From Thozetella sp. PMI_491 (taxonomy: Eukaryota > Ascomycota > Sordariomycetes > Chaetosphaeriales > Chaetosphaeriaceae): 64,000 nucleotides of DNA. This document shows positions 22,154 to 32,997 of the stretch, one piece after another. The notes beneath the pieces are model-generated. The model searched no databases. It was not told the DNA's origin and saw only the letters and a list, made by a program, of their open reading frames with translations. The stretch covers positions 62,001 through 126,000 of the forward strand of contig MU270094.1 of NCBI GenBank assembly GCA_021432635.1. The letters run 5' to 3'. The position numbers and the translations under genes are program-made. How positions within the stretch are numbered: position 1 is the stretch's first letter; each line of letters begins with the position of its first letter.

Positions 22154-24463
22154 ATGAAAATGATGCCGCCGACGAAACGAATGGCGGGCGACGACGAGGA
22201 GGGCCGCGACGCCGACGGTGAGCCCGACAACGCCGCTACCCCGGCGAAGCGGCAACGGGTCTCGCGGGCGTGCGACCAGTGCCGGGCCGCGAGGGAACGC
22301 TGCGACGGGAAGCCTCAATGCCACCCCTGTGTGTCGCAGAACCGGTCCTGCACCTACCAGACGAACCCCAAGAAGCGAGGCGTGCAGACTGGCTACATCC
22401 GGACCCTGGAGGTCGCGCTGGCCTGGGTCTTTGAGCGGGTCCCGGACAGCGAGGCGGCCCTACACGGGCTGCTGGCGCGGCAGGGCGAGGAGGGCCGCTC
22501 GCTCCTCGCCGGGAGCAATACGAACCGTTTCCACAGGAAGTGGCGGAAGAGCCGGGTCCAGAAAGCCATCGAGCGCGTCCTTTCCGGCGACGGCGCCCAA
22601 GGCCCACCGGGTGAGAGCTCTCCCGTGTCTGACGACGACAGCGACACCACCGGGGGCGCGGAGCATATCTCAAAGCAGATTTCTGGCCAGCATCCCGCGC
22701 TAGATCCCTCCCAATACCTACCGACCTCGCCCATAAGCTCCACGCAGGATCCTCAACGACGTCCGCCGTCCTCTAGAGGACATCACGAACCTCTTATAGC
22801 CGACCCTGACTCGCTCTCGTCGGCCAGGCGCCGACCTAAATTGCCCTCGAACCATTGGCGCCTGCTAGACATCTACTTCTCCTACACCCACTCCTGGCTT
22901 CCCATCCTTGAGAAACAGGACATCTTCCAGGCGCTCTACCGATACTCGTCCGAGAACGCCGCCGCTCTCTCCCCGGAGGATCCCTCTGCTGCAGTATATG
23001 CTGAGCTCTGGGCCGCCCTCGCGCTAGCTTCTTTCCAAGATGCCGCAAGCCACTCGCAGAACGTTCCCGGGGTGGGTGAGGAGGCCTCTCTATGCCCCGA
23101 GGAGATATACCAGACAGCCCGAAACTTGATACCCCCTGGGGACGCGACGTGCCAGGCCGGCCATGTCAGAGCCTTGCTTCTCCTAGCGCTTGTTAACCTA
23201 GGCAGGGACAATGTCCGCTCAGCTTGGTTTCTGGTTGGTACGGCTGTGCAGGCCTTCCTCAGCGCGACCACAGAGGAGCACCGCGGACAGCCACGGCTAC
23301 GAGCCGTCTTAATCGCCTGTTTTATACTAGATACGATCATCTCGGCTACATATCGAAAGCCATCGCATCTAGATGCCGAGGAGCTTTTGGCTATCGTCCC
23401 CATCCCGGAGAGTGCTCTTGACGAATGGCAGCCCTGGACTTCGTGCGACGGGTTCGGCCCAGCATCGCCGCCGAGCTTGCAGTCTCGAAATCCGGCGCAT
23501 TGCTTGAGCACTTTCAACCAGCTATACTGCTTGTTGGCCGTCACCAGACGACATCCAGAGGCTGGGGTTGCAACCAGTCTCCAACAAGCGGTTCAGGACC
23601 CATCTCCCTTTAGGACATTTGTCTTGTCACCAAGTCTATTCCCCGCCTCCGTCCCATCGCCTTATGTGCTACGGGCCGTCTACCTGTGGGCTACTTCCAT
23701 CACAACCAACGCGGTAGACCAAACTAGCCATCTCATTCTAGAAACTATAGAGCAGTATGTCGCGAGTTTCGGCATCTGCGGTGCGCCTGCCATATTCACC
23801 TCCTGCCTCTCTCTGCTAGCACATCATCACACCACCTCGCGCTCAGACCATGAGAGGTTAGAGAGTCTCCAGGCTAAACTGATGGCGACTTGGGGTCAAG
23901 GACACCAGCAACGAAGCCATCCGGAGGGCTCCACGGGCAGGATAGAGGCCCAGGCCACACCCCGCCTCGCACCTGAGCAGCGGATTCAAGCATCGCCAGC
24001 AGTCGACTCTTCTCATCACTTCCCCGCCGGGGCTTCAGCTGTCCAGACTCCGACATCTTTCTACAGCGAGTCTAGTATGCTCACCCCGCAGCCCCCTGCA
24101 CCATCGGCCTCGCACATGTTCCCGACTATGCAGTCTTCATACATAATCAACCCCTACCAACGAGCGAAGCCGTTGGCTTCGCCATCCATTGCCAGGCTTA
24201 CACAAGAAGCGGCAAAAAACGACCGTCGTGCCAGCCTCTCCAGCCCGCTCTCGCCGATGGTTGAATCAATGCACCAGCACCACCCACCCCTCCAAGCAGG
24301 CTTCAACGCCGCCACCATGGATTACGATGCACTGCTTGACGACCTGGCATCCATTGATTATGGCGACCAGATCGATGCCGATCCGCAGTTCATGATGAAC
24401 TTAGGCTTTGCTCCGGACTGTGACATCACTGAGATCCTCACTCGCGAATTTGGGGTAGGATGA
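22154..24463 (+). CDS. qa-1F/qutA: Quinate pathway Zn2Cys6 transcription activator
   Basis: A single 769-codon frame. The zinc cluster is at residues 40-66 with cysteines at 40, 43, 50, 56, 59 and 66 (CX2CX6CX5CX2CX6C), followed by the strongly conserved linker KKRGVQTGYIRTLE that identifies QutA/Qa-1F. A fungal-specific transcription factor middle homology region follows (about 230-560), then a Ser/Pro/Gln-rich region and an acidic C-terminus (DYDALLDDLASIDYGDQ) that is a likely activation domain. It activates all seven genes when quinate relieves inhibition by the repressor encoded next to it. A second in-frame Met (residue 10) is an alternative start. No intron is needed. Confidence 0.95.
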   Translation: MKMMPPTKRMAGDDEEGRDADGEPDNAATPAKRQRVSRACDQCRAARERCDGKPQCHPCVSQNRSCTYQTNPKKRGVQTGYIRTLEVALAWVFERVPDSEAALHGLLARQGEEGRSLLAGSNTNRFHRKWRKSRVQKAIERVLSGDGAQGPPGESSPVSDDDSDTTGGAEHISKQISGQHPALDPSQYLPTSPISSTQDPQRRPPSSRGHHEPLIADPDSLSSARRRPKLPSNHWRLLDIYFSYTHSWLPILEKQDIFQALYRYSSENAAALSPEDPSAAVYAELWAALALASFQDAASHSQNVPGVGEEASLCPEEIYQTARNLIPPGDATCQAGHVRALLLLALVNLGRDNVRSAWFLVGTAVQAFLSATTEEHRGQPRLRAVLIACFILDTIISATYRKPSHLDAEELLAIVPIPESALDEWQPWTSCDGFGPASPPSLQSRNPAHCLSTFNQLYCLLAVTRRHPEAGVATSLQQAVQDPSPFRTFVLSPSLFPASVPSPYVLRAVYLWATSITTNAVDQTSHLILETIEQYVASFGICGAPAIFTSCLSLLAHHHTTSRSDHERLESLQAKLMATWGQGHQQRSHPEGSTGRIEAQATPRLAPEQRIQASPAVDSSHHFPAGASAVQTPTSFYSESSMLTPQPPAPSASHMFPTMQSSYIINPYQRAKPLASPSIARLTQEAAKNDRRASLSSPLSPMVESMHQHHPPLQAGFNAATMDYDALLDDLASIDYGDQIDADPQFMMNLGFAPDCDITEILTREFGVG

Positions 24464-24758
24464 ACAACACTGGCTGATGTGGCGGTATAATTTCTTAGAA
24501 GACCTTTGCTATGTGCTTGTACAGACCATTCGTAGATCTGCACAACCGTTCCATAGCCCTGTCTACCTGCAGAAAGTTGGCACCCTTTGGCCAATACACG
24601 TTCTACGCTCTTTGGTTCTAGTTCCATCAACCCATGCTGGATAGGTTTAGGGCACTGCGCCATGCCCAGGGCTTCGGTAGAGAGGGAATCGGTTGTTGGC
24701 GCACTTGTTTTTAGTTTGTTGCCGTCGAGTTGAGCGCAGCAATCGATGTCCCACCAGC

Positions 24759-25244
24759 TCATACTGGGGATAGAACATAGTCTCCCTTGGCTTTCCTAGA
24801 CTGGGGCCAACATAACTTCTTCCACTCGTACCCGAACACTGCAATGGATGCCGCGCCGAGACCAAGAGCGAGCCCGACAAATAGCAATACCGCTACACCG
24901 GCGTAGGCTGCCTGCGGGCCATCAAGCAATCCCCTCCGAACTATGCCCCTCGATTCGAGCGCATGCTCGTCCCGTATCTGGTCGGTACTCCCCACCGTTG
25001 TTGTGAATGACGGTAGATCAGGGAATGCGTCTCGAGCCACGTGTTCTATCCTCCCTGCCAGCCGCTCGATCCCGGCTTTCATGTCGATGAACGTCTCGAT
25101 CGCTTGCCGGGTGACGTGATGGGTGGCTTCTATTCTCTGTAGCGGCTCAGCTAGCAGACGGCTCGGGGATGGGTATGCGACTGTAGTGGCGATAGTGAGG
25201 CACAAGGTGGCCAGCAACGCCCGAAGGTGAAAACTGGCTCGCAT
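24759..25244 (-). CDS. Small secreted/membrane protein of unknown function, 161 aa
   Basis: Starting at the ATG at 25244 the protein opens with a clear signal peptide (basic residues, then a hydrophobic core ending near VAYPSP). The middle has amphipathic helical character with an acidic/basic mix, and residues about 113-138 form a Gly/Ala/Leu-rich membrane segment, followed by a short basic tail. This suggests a type I single-pass membrane protein at the cell surface or in the secretory route. An ATG 15 codons upstream (25289) would place basic residues ahead of the signal peptide and is less likely. I recognise no family. It follows the quinate activator tail to tail. Confidence 0.6.
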   Translation of the reverse strand: MRASFHLRALLATLCLTIATTVAYPSPSRLLAEPLQRIEATHHVTRQAIETFIDMKAGIERLAGRIEHVARDAFPDLPSFTTTVGSTDQIRDEHALESRGIVRRGLLDGPQAAYAGVAVLLFVGLALGLGAASIAVFGYEWKKLCWPQSRKAKGDYVLSPV

Positions 25245-26229
25245 GGTCGACGGATGGCGGACAGTCGTTCGTTTTAGGGTGGATAGCAAAATGTGTAGTC
25301 TGGGCCATCAGGGGAACTTCCGTAATAATATAGCCATCGCCTCCTTACACGTCTATTTTCCTATATGGGTCGCTTAGACGGCCGCCTTGCTGGGGCCGAC
25401 TGGCGGCACAGGGGGCGACACAATCCTCGCCCATATTTGGTTCCAAGCGCCGCTGACCAGATGTTCATTTGGTTTCAGCCCGAGTACAGCAATTATTCGA
25501 GGTAGGAACGCCTCTCAGCAATGATTGTTAGATCCAAAAACCACCAGCCCCTTTCTACAGCTATGCCTTATGATGTCTTTCAATTCACTCGTTATTCTGC
25601 CATATCCTCACCTTCTGCGGTTGTTTTGTCGCAGGAGCGAATCCTATAGGCAGCCGGCCCCACCGTGGCTTGTGGCGGTGATCAATGCGATGCTGAAACC
25701 AACCGTCCCCAGGTCGGCACTCCGCCACGGTGCCTGGCGCTGTTATCAGGCTACGCCGGCCTCGACGCATGGCCTGGCAGTGTTGCATGAGTACGAGCTG
25801 CGACCCGTTAAGGTATTCCTTGGCATAACCGGGACCATGTATCAAGGGGGTTGAGTTGTGGCCTGCACCGCTGCCAGCGCAAAAGGCCGAATTTGGAGCA
25901 ATCCCGATCGTTGCGGCTCACCTTCAACGCCATGCCCGGTATTCTCAATATTACTGTAGTCATTGCCAAGAGGTCTAAAACGCAGTCGGCGAAAGCGGTG
26001 ACACCGTGTTCCAAAAGCAGCTGGTTTTCACTCCTAGAGCTCGCGACTCCCGTAGTCGTGCGACGGACAGACCCTGAGCCAAAGCTGCCCCGAACGTCAA
26101 CGGTGCGATGCGAAAGGCCTGGGCGGATGAGACACGTGCGTGAGCTCATATTGCGCAGGGCGCGTTGTTTCTAGTATCCATTATTCCATCGATATTACAC
26201 GGTCTCCACGTCCTCTAGAGCTTTCTGTT
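25245..26229. other. Intergenic spacer, no gene seen
   Basis: About 1 kb. Short frames on both strands (for example 25808-26149) carry no recognisable motif. Some of it may be the decayed 3' part of the neighbouring F-box pseudogene. Confidence 0.4.
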
Positions 26230-27310
26230 CTATCTGGATCTGCTGCAACGAGATGGGGCGATTGAGCCAACCCCGTCCAAGAATTGCTGTATAGTAGCTG
26301 GGTTATGTCGGTTAAAGTCCTCAAAGACCACAATTCTCTTGAGACTGTTGTTGAAGAGTGGAATAGACTCGGAAATATATTGGCAACCTATATAACGAGT
26401 GCGGATAATTAGTAAGAGAGTATTTATACAAATGAGAGCGAGCAACAAACTTGAGCAGGTATGCAGCAAAACTTGATTCTATCTGTAAAGTTCTGCATAG
26501 AATCCCATTCCCTCCAGGGCTCTCAGTCTATTTCCTAGAGTCTGGGAAAGCGGGCAAGTATATGTGCAGGAGAATCTGGCTTCTACCTCTGGCGATTCTG
26601 CTGCTGGAGGAGTAAACTGGTTACTACTGGGACCAATAGGAGTTGATCCCACTATTGGAGCTCTAGCTGGCCACTATCAAAGGGTCCCTTCCCTATAACT
26701 GAATGGAAAACTTTGCGGATAACCCCGGTAGGTAGAGTGTTGAAAACCAGTAAACCAGCTATGATGGGGATTATTGTAGACTTTGTTGGGTATCACCTCC
26801 TCTATATCTCTACCACCTAGAGTATTCAAAGCGGTACCCTGTATAAACGTCAGATATTTAAGCCATATTTCAAGTCACTATGCAAGTAAATACTAATGTC
26901 GAGTATTAAATCGCCATTAAGATCCTATATACTAAGGATAGAGAATAGATATACAAATACTGTGGTGATTAGACAGACGTCTGTGTCACTGATAGCAAGG
27001 ACGTTTTCCTACTCCTTGTCTATAAGTATTCTCAGATTAGGCGCGCACTTGGTGCAATGATAGTCGCTAAGTACTAGGCAGAACCAAATATAGCCAACGA
27101 GATCCTGCTCGCGATGAATCATTGAACCAAAGTCAGCAAGGCGCGATAGCATCAGTTTGGTTCGAGCGAAATTATATCGCTCAAGCTCTGTTTGCCACTC
27201 TCGAGACACTGTGGCCAAGCGACTCAGTGTGTAACCGTCTTGCATCAGAGCTTTCAAGATACCAAGCCGGATCTCTCCAGGCAAGCCATCCCATGTTGCA
27301 TAATATTGTT
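26230..27310 (-). pseudogene. Decayed F-box protein gene (fungal expanded family)
   Basis: The segment 27305-27009 encodes a convincing F-box start (LPGEIRLGILKAL) continuing through RLATVSREWQTELERYNF to the Cys-containing segment DYHCTKCAPN, typical of a large lineage-expanded fungal F-box family. There is no in-frame ATG directly before it and a stop follows at 27009. About 700 bp further on, 26330-26230 reads SLKRIVVFEDFN, which belongs to the middle or C-terminal part of the same family. The intervening AT-rich sequence has stops in all frames. The parts are in the right order and strand, so the gene looks broken by several stops and frame losses. Expected full length is about 500-600 aa. 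Confidence 0.6.
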
Positions 27311-27328
27311 TCTGGCCATGGATGTTAA

Positions 27329-28311
27329 AAACATAGTTGTGATAAACTAGGGGATGGTGATGATTTCGGCAATGGAGCCTTCTAGAAATACGAGTTGAAA
27401 TGTCAAGACGTGAGCGTTTGCGATTGTCGTGAAAAGGAATGAAATTCAGCAACCCCCGGATATGCAGAATGACAGGAAACAGATCGGAAGGTTGTGTAGT
27501 GTTGTGGTTCTTGCCACGCTTATACATGGCGTGGCTCAGCACGACCTGTTGCTTGCACAAGTAGATGAAGGCGACCAATAGACCGCGTATTGCCGAGTAA
27601 GCCTGGAACGAATAGCTTGGATTCGATGTAGGAATGCGGCCCCCAATCACGCCTTGTGAGCCCTTGACGTGTTCGGGCGCTATATCGGAACCGATCCATG
27701 CCGTCCCCCACAGCATCAAACAATCGATTTGTTGTGTGTATGGAATACCACCCAAGTTAGCATTCCATTTTCTACAATAAAACCCCTGTTTGTTTGTTTG
27801 TTTGTTTGTTTGTTTGTTTGTTAGCGTGGGAATTATAAGGCCACTGTCTTCATAAGAAAAGTGTTTTACCTAGATACAGGAGGGATTTACAGAGCTAACA
27901 GGGAGCTAAATGGGCTAAGAACAAGCCTGTAGGGCTGGCTACTGGCCTTCAAACTCTCATGTCTGATCTGCCTCTGTAGGTATTGTACCAAGCTAACCAT
28001 CATACAGGGGGGTGAATTGTACAATCCCGCCCGCTGGGTACGGGCCGTCACCGGGTAGGCAATGCTTGCACGTGAGTCACCCCGAAGAGTTGGAGAGCCC
28101 GTAGGCGAAGTCGAAACCCCACTCCGGCGGTCGGCGATACCTTAGACTGGTGACCAAATGGGGAAAGAATATGTAAGGTAAGCAGGCTAGCTTCTCTCTC
28201 CAACCAAGATTGAGAAAATATGACATTAAATAACCCCCTCATGTCCGCAACTCAAAGACATATTCTCTCCATCCTTCACAGTTACTAAGTTGGCCATTTC
28301 AGCTAACCAAG
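27329..28311. other. Intergenic, AT-richer, no intact gene
   Basis: A minus-strand frame remains open from 27755 into the F-box remnant, but its first 150 codons have no recognisable content. The region holds the microsatellite and the promoter of the transporter at 28312. Confidence 0.45.
27787..27822. repeat. (TTTG)n microsatellite
   Basis: About nine perfect tandem TTTG units on the plus strand, just upstream of the decayed F-box gene. Confidence 0.95.
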
Positions 28312-29926
28312 ATGTCAACGACAACTGTAGCTGTCAGAGAGACAGCTATAGAGCTCAATGAGCTGCCAGCGACCGGGTCTCGCGTGCACCGCCGTGATGC
28401 CCGCCCAACCGCACGATCAGTTCGCGCCGAAGAACCGGACCCTGTGCTCGCTGCGTCTCGCGCTGCTGACAACGACGTGCCGGATGGCGGCTACGGCTGG
28501 GTGGTGATTGTGGCGGGCGCAGTCCTCACCTGGTGGGCAGTCGGTTTCGCCTACTGCTGGGGCGTGATACTCTCGGCGCTGGTCAAGGAAGGCGTCTCGG
28601 CGCCGTCCACCTTGTCGTTCGTGGGCTCCGTCACCTCCGGCACAATCTCAGTTCTGGCGATTATCACCTCGCAGCTGGTGCGCAGCCTCGGCTCGCAGAA
28701 GACGTGTCTGTTAGGTGTGACTTTCATGGCACTGTCGCCGCTGCTCAGCAGTTTCACGGTGCACAACGTGTCGGGATTGTTTGTCACCAACGGCCTTCTG
28801 ATGGGTGTGGGGTCCAGGTAACAAGAGCCCCAGACCAGCTAGTTGAAGAGTAAATTGGCTAACAAGCCCGCAGCCTTTGCTTCATTGTACGGCCACGTCT
28901 CCCAACTAGTTTCGATCATCTACTGACTCTCCTGACAGAGCGTCTCCATTGTACCCTCACAGTACTTCAGCCGGAAGCGTGGCCTTGCCAACGGCATTGT
29001 CTCTGCCGGAGGCGGGCTTGGAGGCGCAACTTTGAGTATTGCGATCAATGCCTTTATTGAGAGATACGGGCCGGCCTGGACATTCAGGCTTCTCTCCCTC
29101 GGCATCTTGGTGACCGCGTTCCCGGCTGCTTGGTTCATCAAGGAGAGGGTCCCATTGCGCGCAACCGGTCTCGTGGAGTGGTATGCTTACCCTTTTCTTT
29201 TCTTTTCCCCCCGGAATCAACCTGCAAGGAAGATTCCGAAAAGGCTAATGAGCTGCGAAAGGCGTCTCCTCAGAGGCCCCAAGTTCCTTCTGGTATTTGC
29301 CGCAGGAGCCATTGGCACCTTTCCGCTTTTCGTTCCTCCCTTCTTCTTGCCGCTCTATAGCGGCTCCATTGGACTCTCTTCTAGCACCGGCGCCGCTCTG
29401 CTGGCTGGTTTCACCTTTTCCTCCGGGGTAGGACGCATTCTCTCGGGCATATTCTGCGACGCTATCGGACCTTTGAACACGCTCTGGATGTCGTTCATGC
29501 TCAACGCGATCAGCCTGCTCGTGATCTGGCCCGTGTCCACCACGCTCGCACCTCTAGTCGCTTTTGCCATCCTCAACGGCGCATCCAATGGAGGCTTCTT
29601 CGCGACCATGCCGACGGTGGTTGGCAATGTCTTCGGTTCCCAGAGGGTCAGTGTGGCCATGGGCATGGTGATCACCGGCTGGGGAGGCGGGTATTTGATG
29701 GTCAGAGCTTGGATATTCCTCCCCTTCTTACCGGTCGCTATGCTAACGCATGACGTAGGGCGCTCCTATTGCGGGTTATCTGCTGGGTGCTTACGGGGGA
29801 GCAGACAACGGCCTGCAAGCATACCGGCCGGCAATGTACTATGCAGGCTCGATGGCTCTCGGGGCGGGGGGACTAGTTGCGGCCGTGAGGTTGGGCATAA
29901 GCCGGAAATTGCTCCAAAAGCTATGA
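28312..29926 (+). CDS. Monocarboxylate-transporter-like MFS permease
   Basis: Five exons, 28312-28817, 28874-28886, 28939-29180, 29262-29700 and 29759-29926, give 455 aa. The motif PDGGYGWVV before TM1 and the SQYFSRKRGLANG loop are diagnostic of fungal MCT-like (SLC16-type) transporters, with about twelve membrane segments. The second exon is only 13 bp, coding the tail of one codon plus Leu-Cys-Phe-Ile; leaving it out breaks the frame. The third intron (81 nt, GTATGC to AAAG) has no stop, but removing it yields the expected VEWRLLRGPKF. The substrate may be a monocarboxylate or an unrelated small metabolite. The N-terminal 55 residues are a hydrophilic cytoplasmic tail. Confidence 0.88.
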
Positions 29927-31458
29927 TGATTCAGCGCTGTGCCACCTTCGCTTGGGGAGAGGGGGGGTGGAGGGCCTAAGTCGGGAGGGGGTGGCAGCCC
30001 AACTAAGCCGTCTCGTTTCTCTGATTACTTTTCGGAAACCTGTGTGCTCCCGGACCTGTTGCCCGAGGATGGCCACGTATCCATGTCGCCATGCAAAGAG
30101 ATAGGCGAGATCAACCGTGCGTGGCTGGAAAGGTTAATATGCATGAGGCACGTGGCGTGAGACAGGCCTGACGGGCAGCCCGCCAGACGCACCCTGGGGC
30201 TCGGTGAGAGTACACACGACCTTTATGTCGGCCCAGGCCGCTCCTGAGACCGGAGCGTAGCCCCACTTGCCGATCGGCGTCTTTGCCGGTTGATTCGGAA
30301 CGCGCTGGAGCTTATGGCCAGTTCGCCCCGGCCGGAGCAAAGTTCGTGGACTCTGCACAAGTTTCCCGGCTAACCTCTGTATCATGGAGGTTTCACATGG
30401 GTCGCGCAGCTGCGCGACAGGCGGAGGCGGAGAGAAAAGGGGAGGGGGCGGGGGTGGGTGAGGCTCTCGCACTCACATCGGACGGTGTGTGCTCCGACGG
30501 TTAGCGACAGCGGGTCGGCGAAGGAGACCGACAGCCGCGATGCCTGGCGATGATCACAGGAACACTTGTATCGGTCACGATTTCTACGTCCACCTCCTGT
30601 TATGGGCATGTGACAGCGCTCGCTGCGTTGGGCGGTGTTCGGGTAGGTTGGGCGCTGCCTGCTGTGATCAAGTGGCTGGGGCCCACAACCAACCCATTTC
30701 ATGTGCGTCGTTCGCACGGCTCGTCCAGGCGCATGCTCCCGTCCTCTCTCTGTATTATCTCGATGTACCCGTCATACATTTATTTATCAGTCTCTCTTCG
30801 ATTGGAGCCGAGGTCACCGGAACGTGTCCCGAAGCAAAGCGTAGAGTCCCTAGCCTTGTACACTCCCTGATTCTCGCGCCACCCGACGGTGGGCTCCGAT
30901 GGCTGCTGCCGATGCCGATATCAAGAGGCTCCGTCTCGCCGGATCTCGCCAGCACCGGACTAGTAGCCCAACAGTCTGGGCCGGGATAAGCTTGTTCCAC
31001 ATTCGAATTGCTGGTCGTAGCGGTGACAGGGCGTGCTAACCGCAAGCGAGACGGGCCAGGGGCAGAGCGACACGAGTCGGTCGCGACAAGGGGCGGTGGG
31101 ATGCGGGCTTGCTCAGCTCTCTCCTGGGCAGCTCATGGTCGCTCAAGCAATTGCGTGCGCCGAGTGATGTCTCAAATTGAGGCCGAGATGCAGCTTCCCT
31201 CTTGATACCGCTAGCGAGGGAGCGTACCTGGACAAACTTCCCTACTCGGGACTAGGGTACGCACTTTCGTGGATACCTGCACGGTGTGGAAATCGACTAT
31301 AAATTCTCACCTCCCCTAACTTAGATGCCATCAGAGCTTCCTCCCTGCGACCATTCTGTGCGACTCGGGCACGCCGGATCACAGCAGCGGCTCCGACGAC
31401 CTCGAAGCCCAGACCCGACAGGCCGCGCCACAAATATTAACGATCGCACACAAACGCC
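29927..31458. other. Intergenic spacer, no gene seen
   Basis: 1.5 kb, GC-rich, with several overlapping short frames in all phases but no domain or splice-linked continuity. It holds the promoter of the hydrolase gene at 31459. Confidence 0.5.
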
Positions 31459-32997
31459 ATGACGTCGATCCCAACCCTCGCGATACAGCCAGCCACCAAT
31501 TTCACCTCCACGATCTGGGCCTCAGCTGGGGGCCGAGGAAAAGAACGACCTGGAACCGCGGGCTTCCTAGTGAGCGAGCTTCGGTTCGAGGTGCCACTTC
31601 GCCACCACCACCCCGGTAGCCCGCGGCTTCGGCTTGTCGGGCGTATGGTCTATGGCGAATCTGACAACTCAGTGCCCGCGCCTCTGCGGGATTGGGCCGC
31701 CCAGCTGCAGACCGATGACGCCGGGTCCGACCAGCCGGTGCCGCTGCGAGACCGCCCCATCCTCCTCTATTTATGTGGCGGCCCCGGGGCGGACAACCCC
31801 TGGCACCGCGTGCCGGACATGAACCGCTTCCTCCTGCGACAGGGCTATCAGCTCCTATACATAGACTACCGCGGGTGTGGCGAGAGCGACCCGGTGTCGC
31901 AGGCGACCGTCAGAGGGGAGAAGGGGCTGCGGACGGACCGCGAGGTGGCGGACTACATCAAGCTATTCGGGCAGGACAACATCGTCCGGGATCTTGAGGC
32001 CGTGCGGCTCTGCCTCGACGAGCGGCTGAAGGCTGCAGGACGGAGTCCGCAGGCCGAGCTGAAGTGGTCGATTCTCGGTCAATCTTACGGCGGGTACATC
32101 AGCCTGACGTACCTCTCGTTCCACCCCGACGGCCTGAAGGAAGTGTTCATCACGGCGGGTCTCCCACCGTGCGGGATGCCCATAGACGATTACTTCCGGG
32201 TCAAGTACTCGAAGCTGGTCAAACAGACGCGCGAGTTCTACGCAAGGTACCCAGATGCCGAGAGGGTCGTACGAGACATCCTCGGGCTGATCTCGGAGAT
32301 CGGGGCCGAAAACATTCGTATGACAGGCAGGGGGTACCTGACAGGCCAAAAGTTGCTCACTCTGGGCCGGCAGTTTGGCTCGCGCAGAGGTTTCGAGGAG
32401 GTCTACGTTCTTCTGACTAGGATCAGGACTGAGCTCCTCACGTCGCAGAAGCTGGATGCTAAGACCATCCGCGCCTTCGAGAGGACGCTGCACATCGACG
32501 AGCGTCCGCTGTACGCGCTGCTCCTGGAGCAGACCTGGTGCAGCAGCGGGGCCACACAATGGTCGGCCGAGCGCGTCTGGCGCGAGCTGCCGGGCTTCGA
32601 ATACCTCAAGATGGACGAGAACGGGCGCTACCGAGAGCCGTCGACGCTTCCCGAGAACCAGCCCATCTACTTGACCTCACATGTGTACGGCCGCTTCATG
32701 TTCGACACGCACGAGGAGCTGTTCGACTTCAAGGGCGCGGCCGAGCTCCTCGCGGCGCACGAGTGGGAAAGCAACTACGACGAGGCTAGGCTGAGACAAA
32801 ACAAGGTGCCAGTGTACGCGGTAAGCTTCGTATCTGACATGCATCTCGACATCGAGGTCGCGAGACAGACCGCGGCAAAGGTAGGGAATATGCGCTTGAT
32901 AGTGGACGATGTGAACTGGCACCAGGATCTGAGACATATGCCTGCGGAGATCTTAGGTCGGCTTTTCAAGCTGAGGGATGAGGCTGGGCGCAACTAA
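31459..32997 (+). CDS. Alpha/beta hydrolase, proline iminopeptidase-like (peptidase S33)
   Basis: A single exon of 512 aa. The oxyanion-loop motif GGPGADN is at residues 107-113 and the nucleophile elbow GQSYGGY places the catalytic Ser at 209. Likely partners are the Asp in SFVSDMHLD and the His in NWHQDLRHMP near the C-terminus, in the order Ser-Asp-His expected of the fold. The DYRGCGESD strand after the oxyanion loop is typical of proline iminopeptidases, which remove N-terminal proline from peptides. No signal peptide is seen, so it should be cytosolic. Many fungal members of this family have other substrates, so the name is by similarity only. Confidence 0.9.
   Translation: MTSIPTLAIQPATNFTSTIWASAGGRGKERPGTAGFLVSELRFEVPLRHHHPGSPRLRLVGRMVYGESDNSVPAPLRDWAAQLQTDDAGSDQPVPLRDRPILLYLCGGPGADNPWHRVPDMNRFLLRQGYQLLYIDYRGCGESDPVSQATVRGEKGLRTDREVADYIKLFGQDNIVRDLEAVRLCLDERLKAAGRSPQAELKWSILGQSYGGYISLTYLSFHPDGLKEVFITAGLPPCGMPIDDYFRVKYSKLVKQTREFYARYPDAERVVRDILGLISEIGAENIRMTGRGYLTGQKLLTLGRQFGSRRGFEEVYVLLTRIRTELLTSQKLDAKTIRAFERTLHIDERPLYALLLEQTWCSSGATQWSAERVWRELPGFEYLKMDENGRYREPSTLPENQPIYLTSHVYGRFMFDTHEELFDFKGAAELLAAHEWESNYDEARLRQNKVPVYAVSFVSDMHLDIEVARQTAAKVGNMRLIVDDVNWHQDLRHMPAEILGRLFKLRDEAGRN

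Noticed and set aside
27313-27755. N-terminal extension of the F-box fragment frame, starting at the ATG at 27755
   Set aside because: The first 150 codons have no family similarity and run through the repeat-flanked AT-rich spacer; more likely chance openness.
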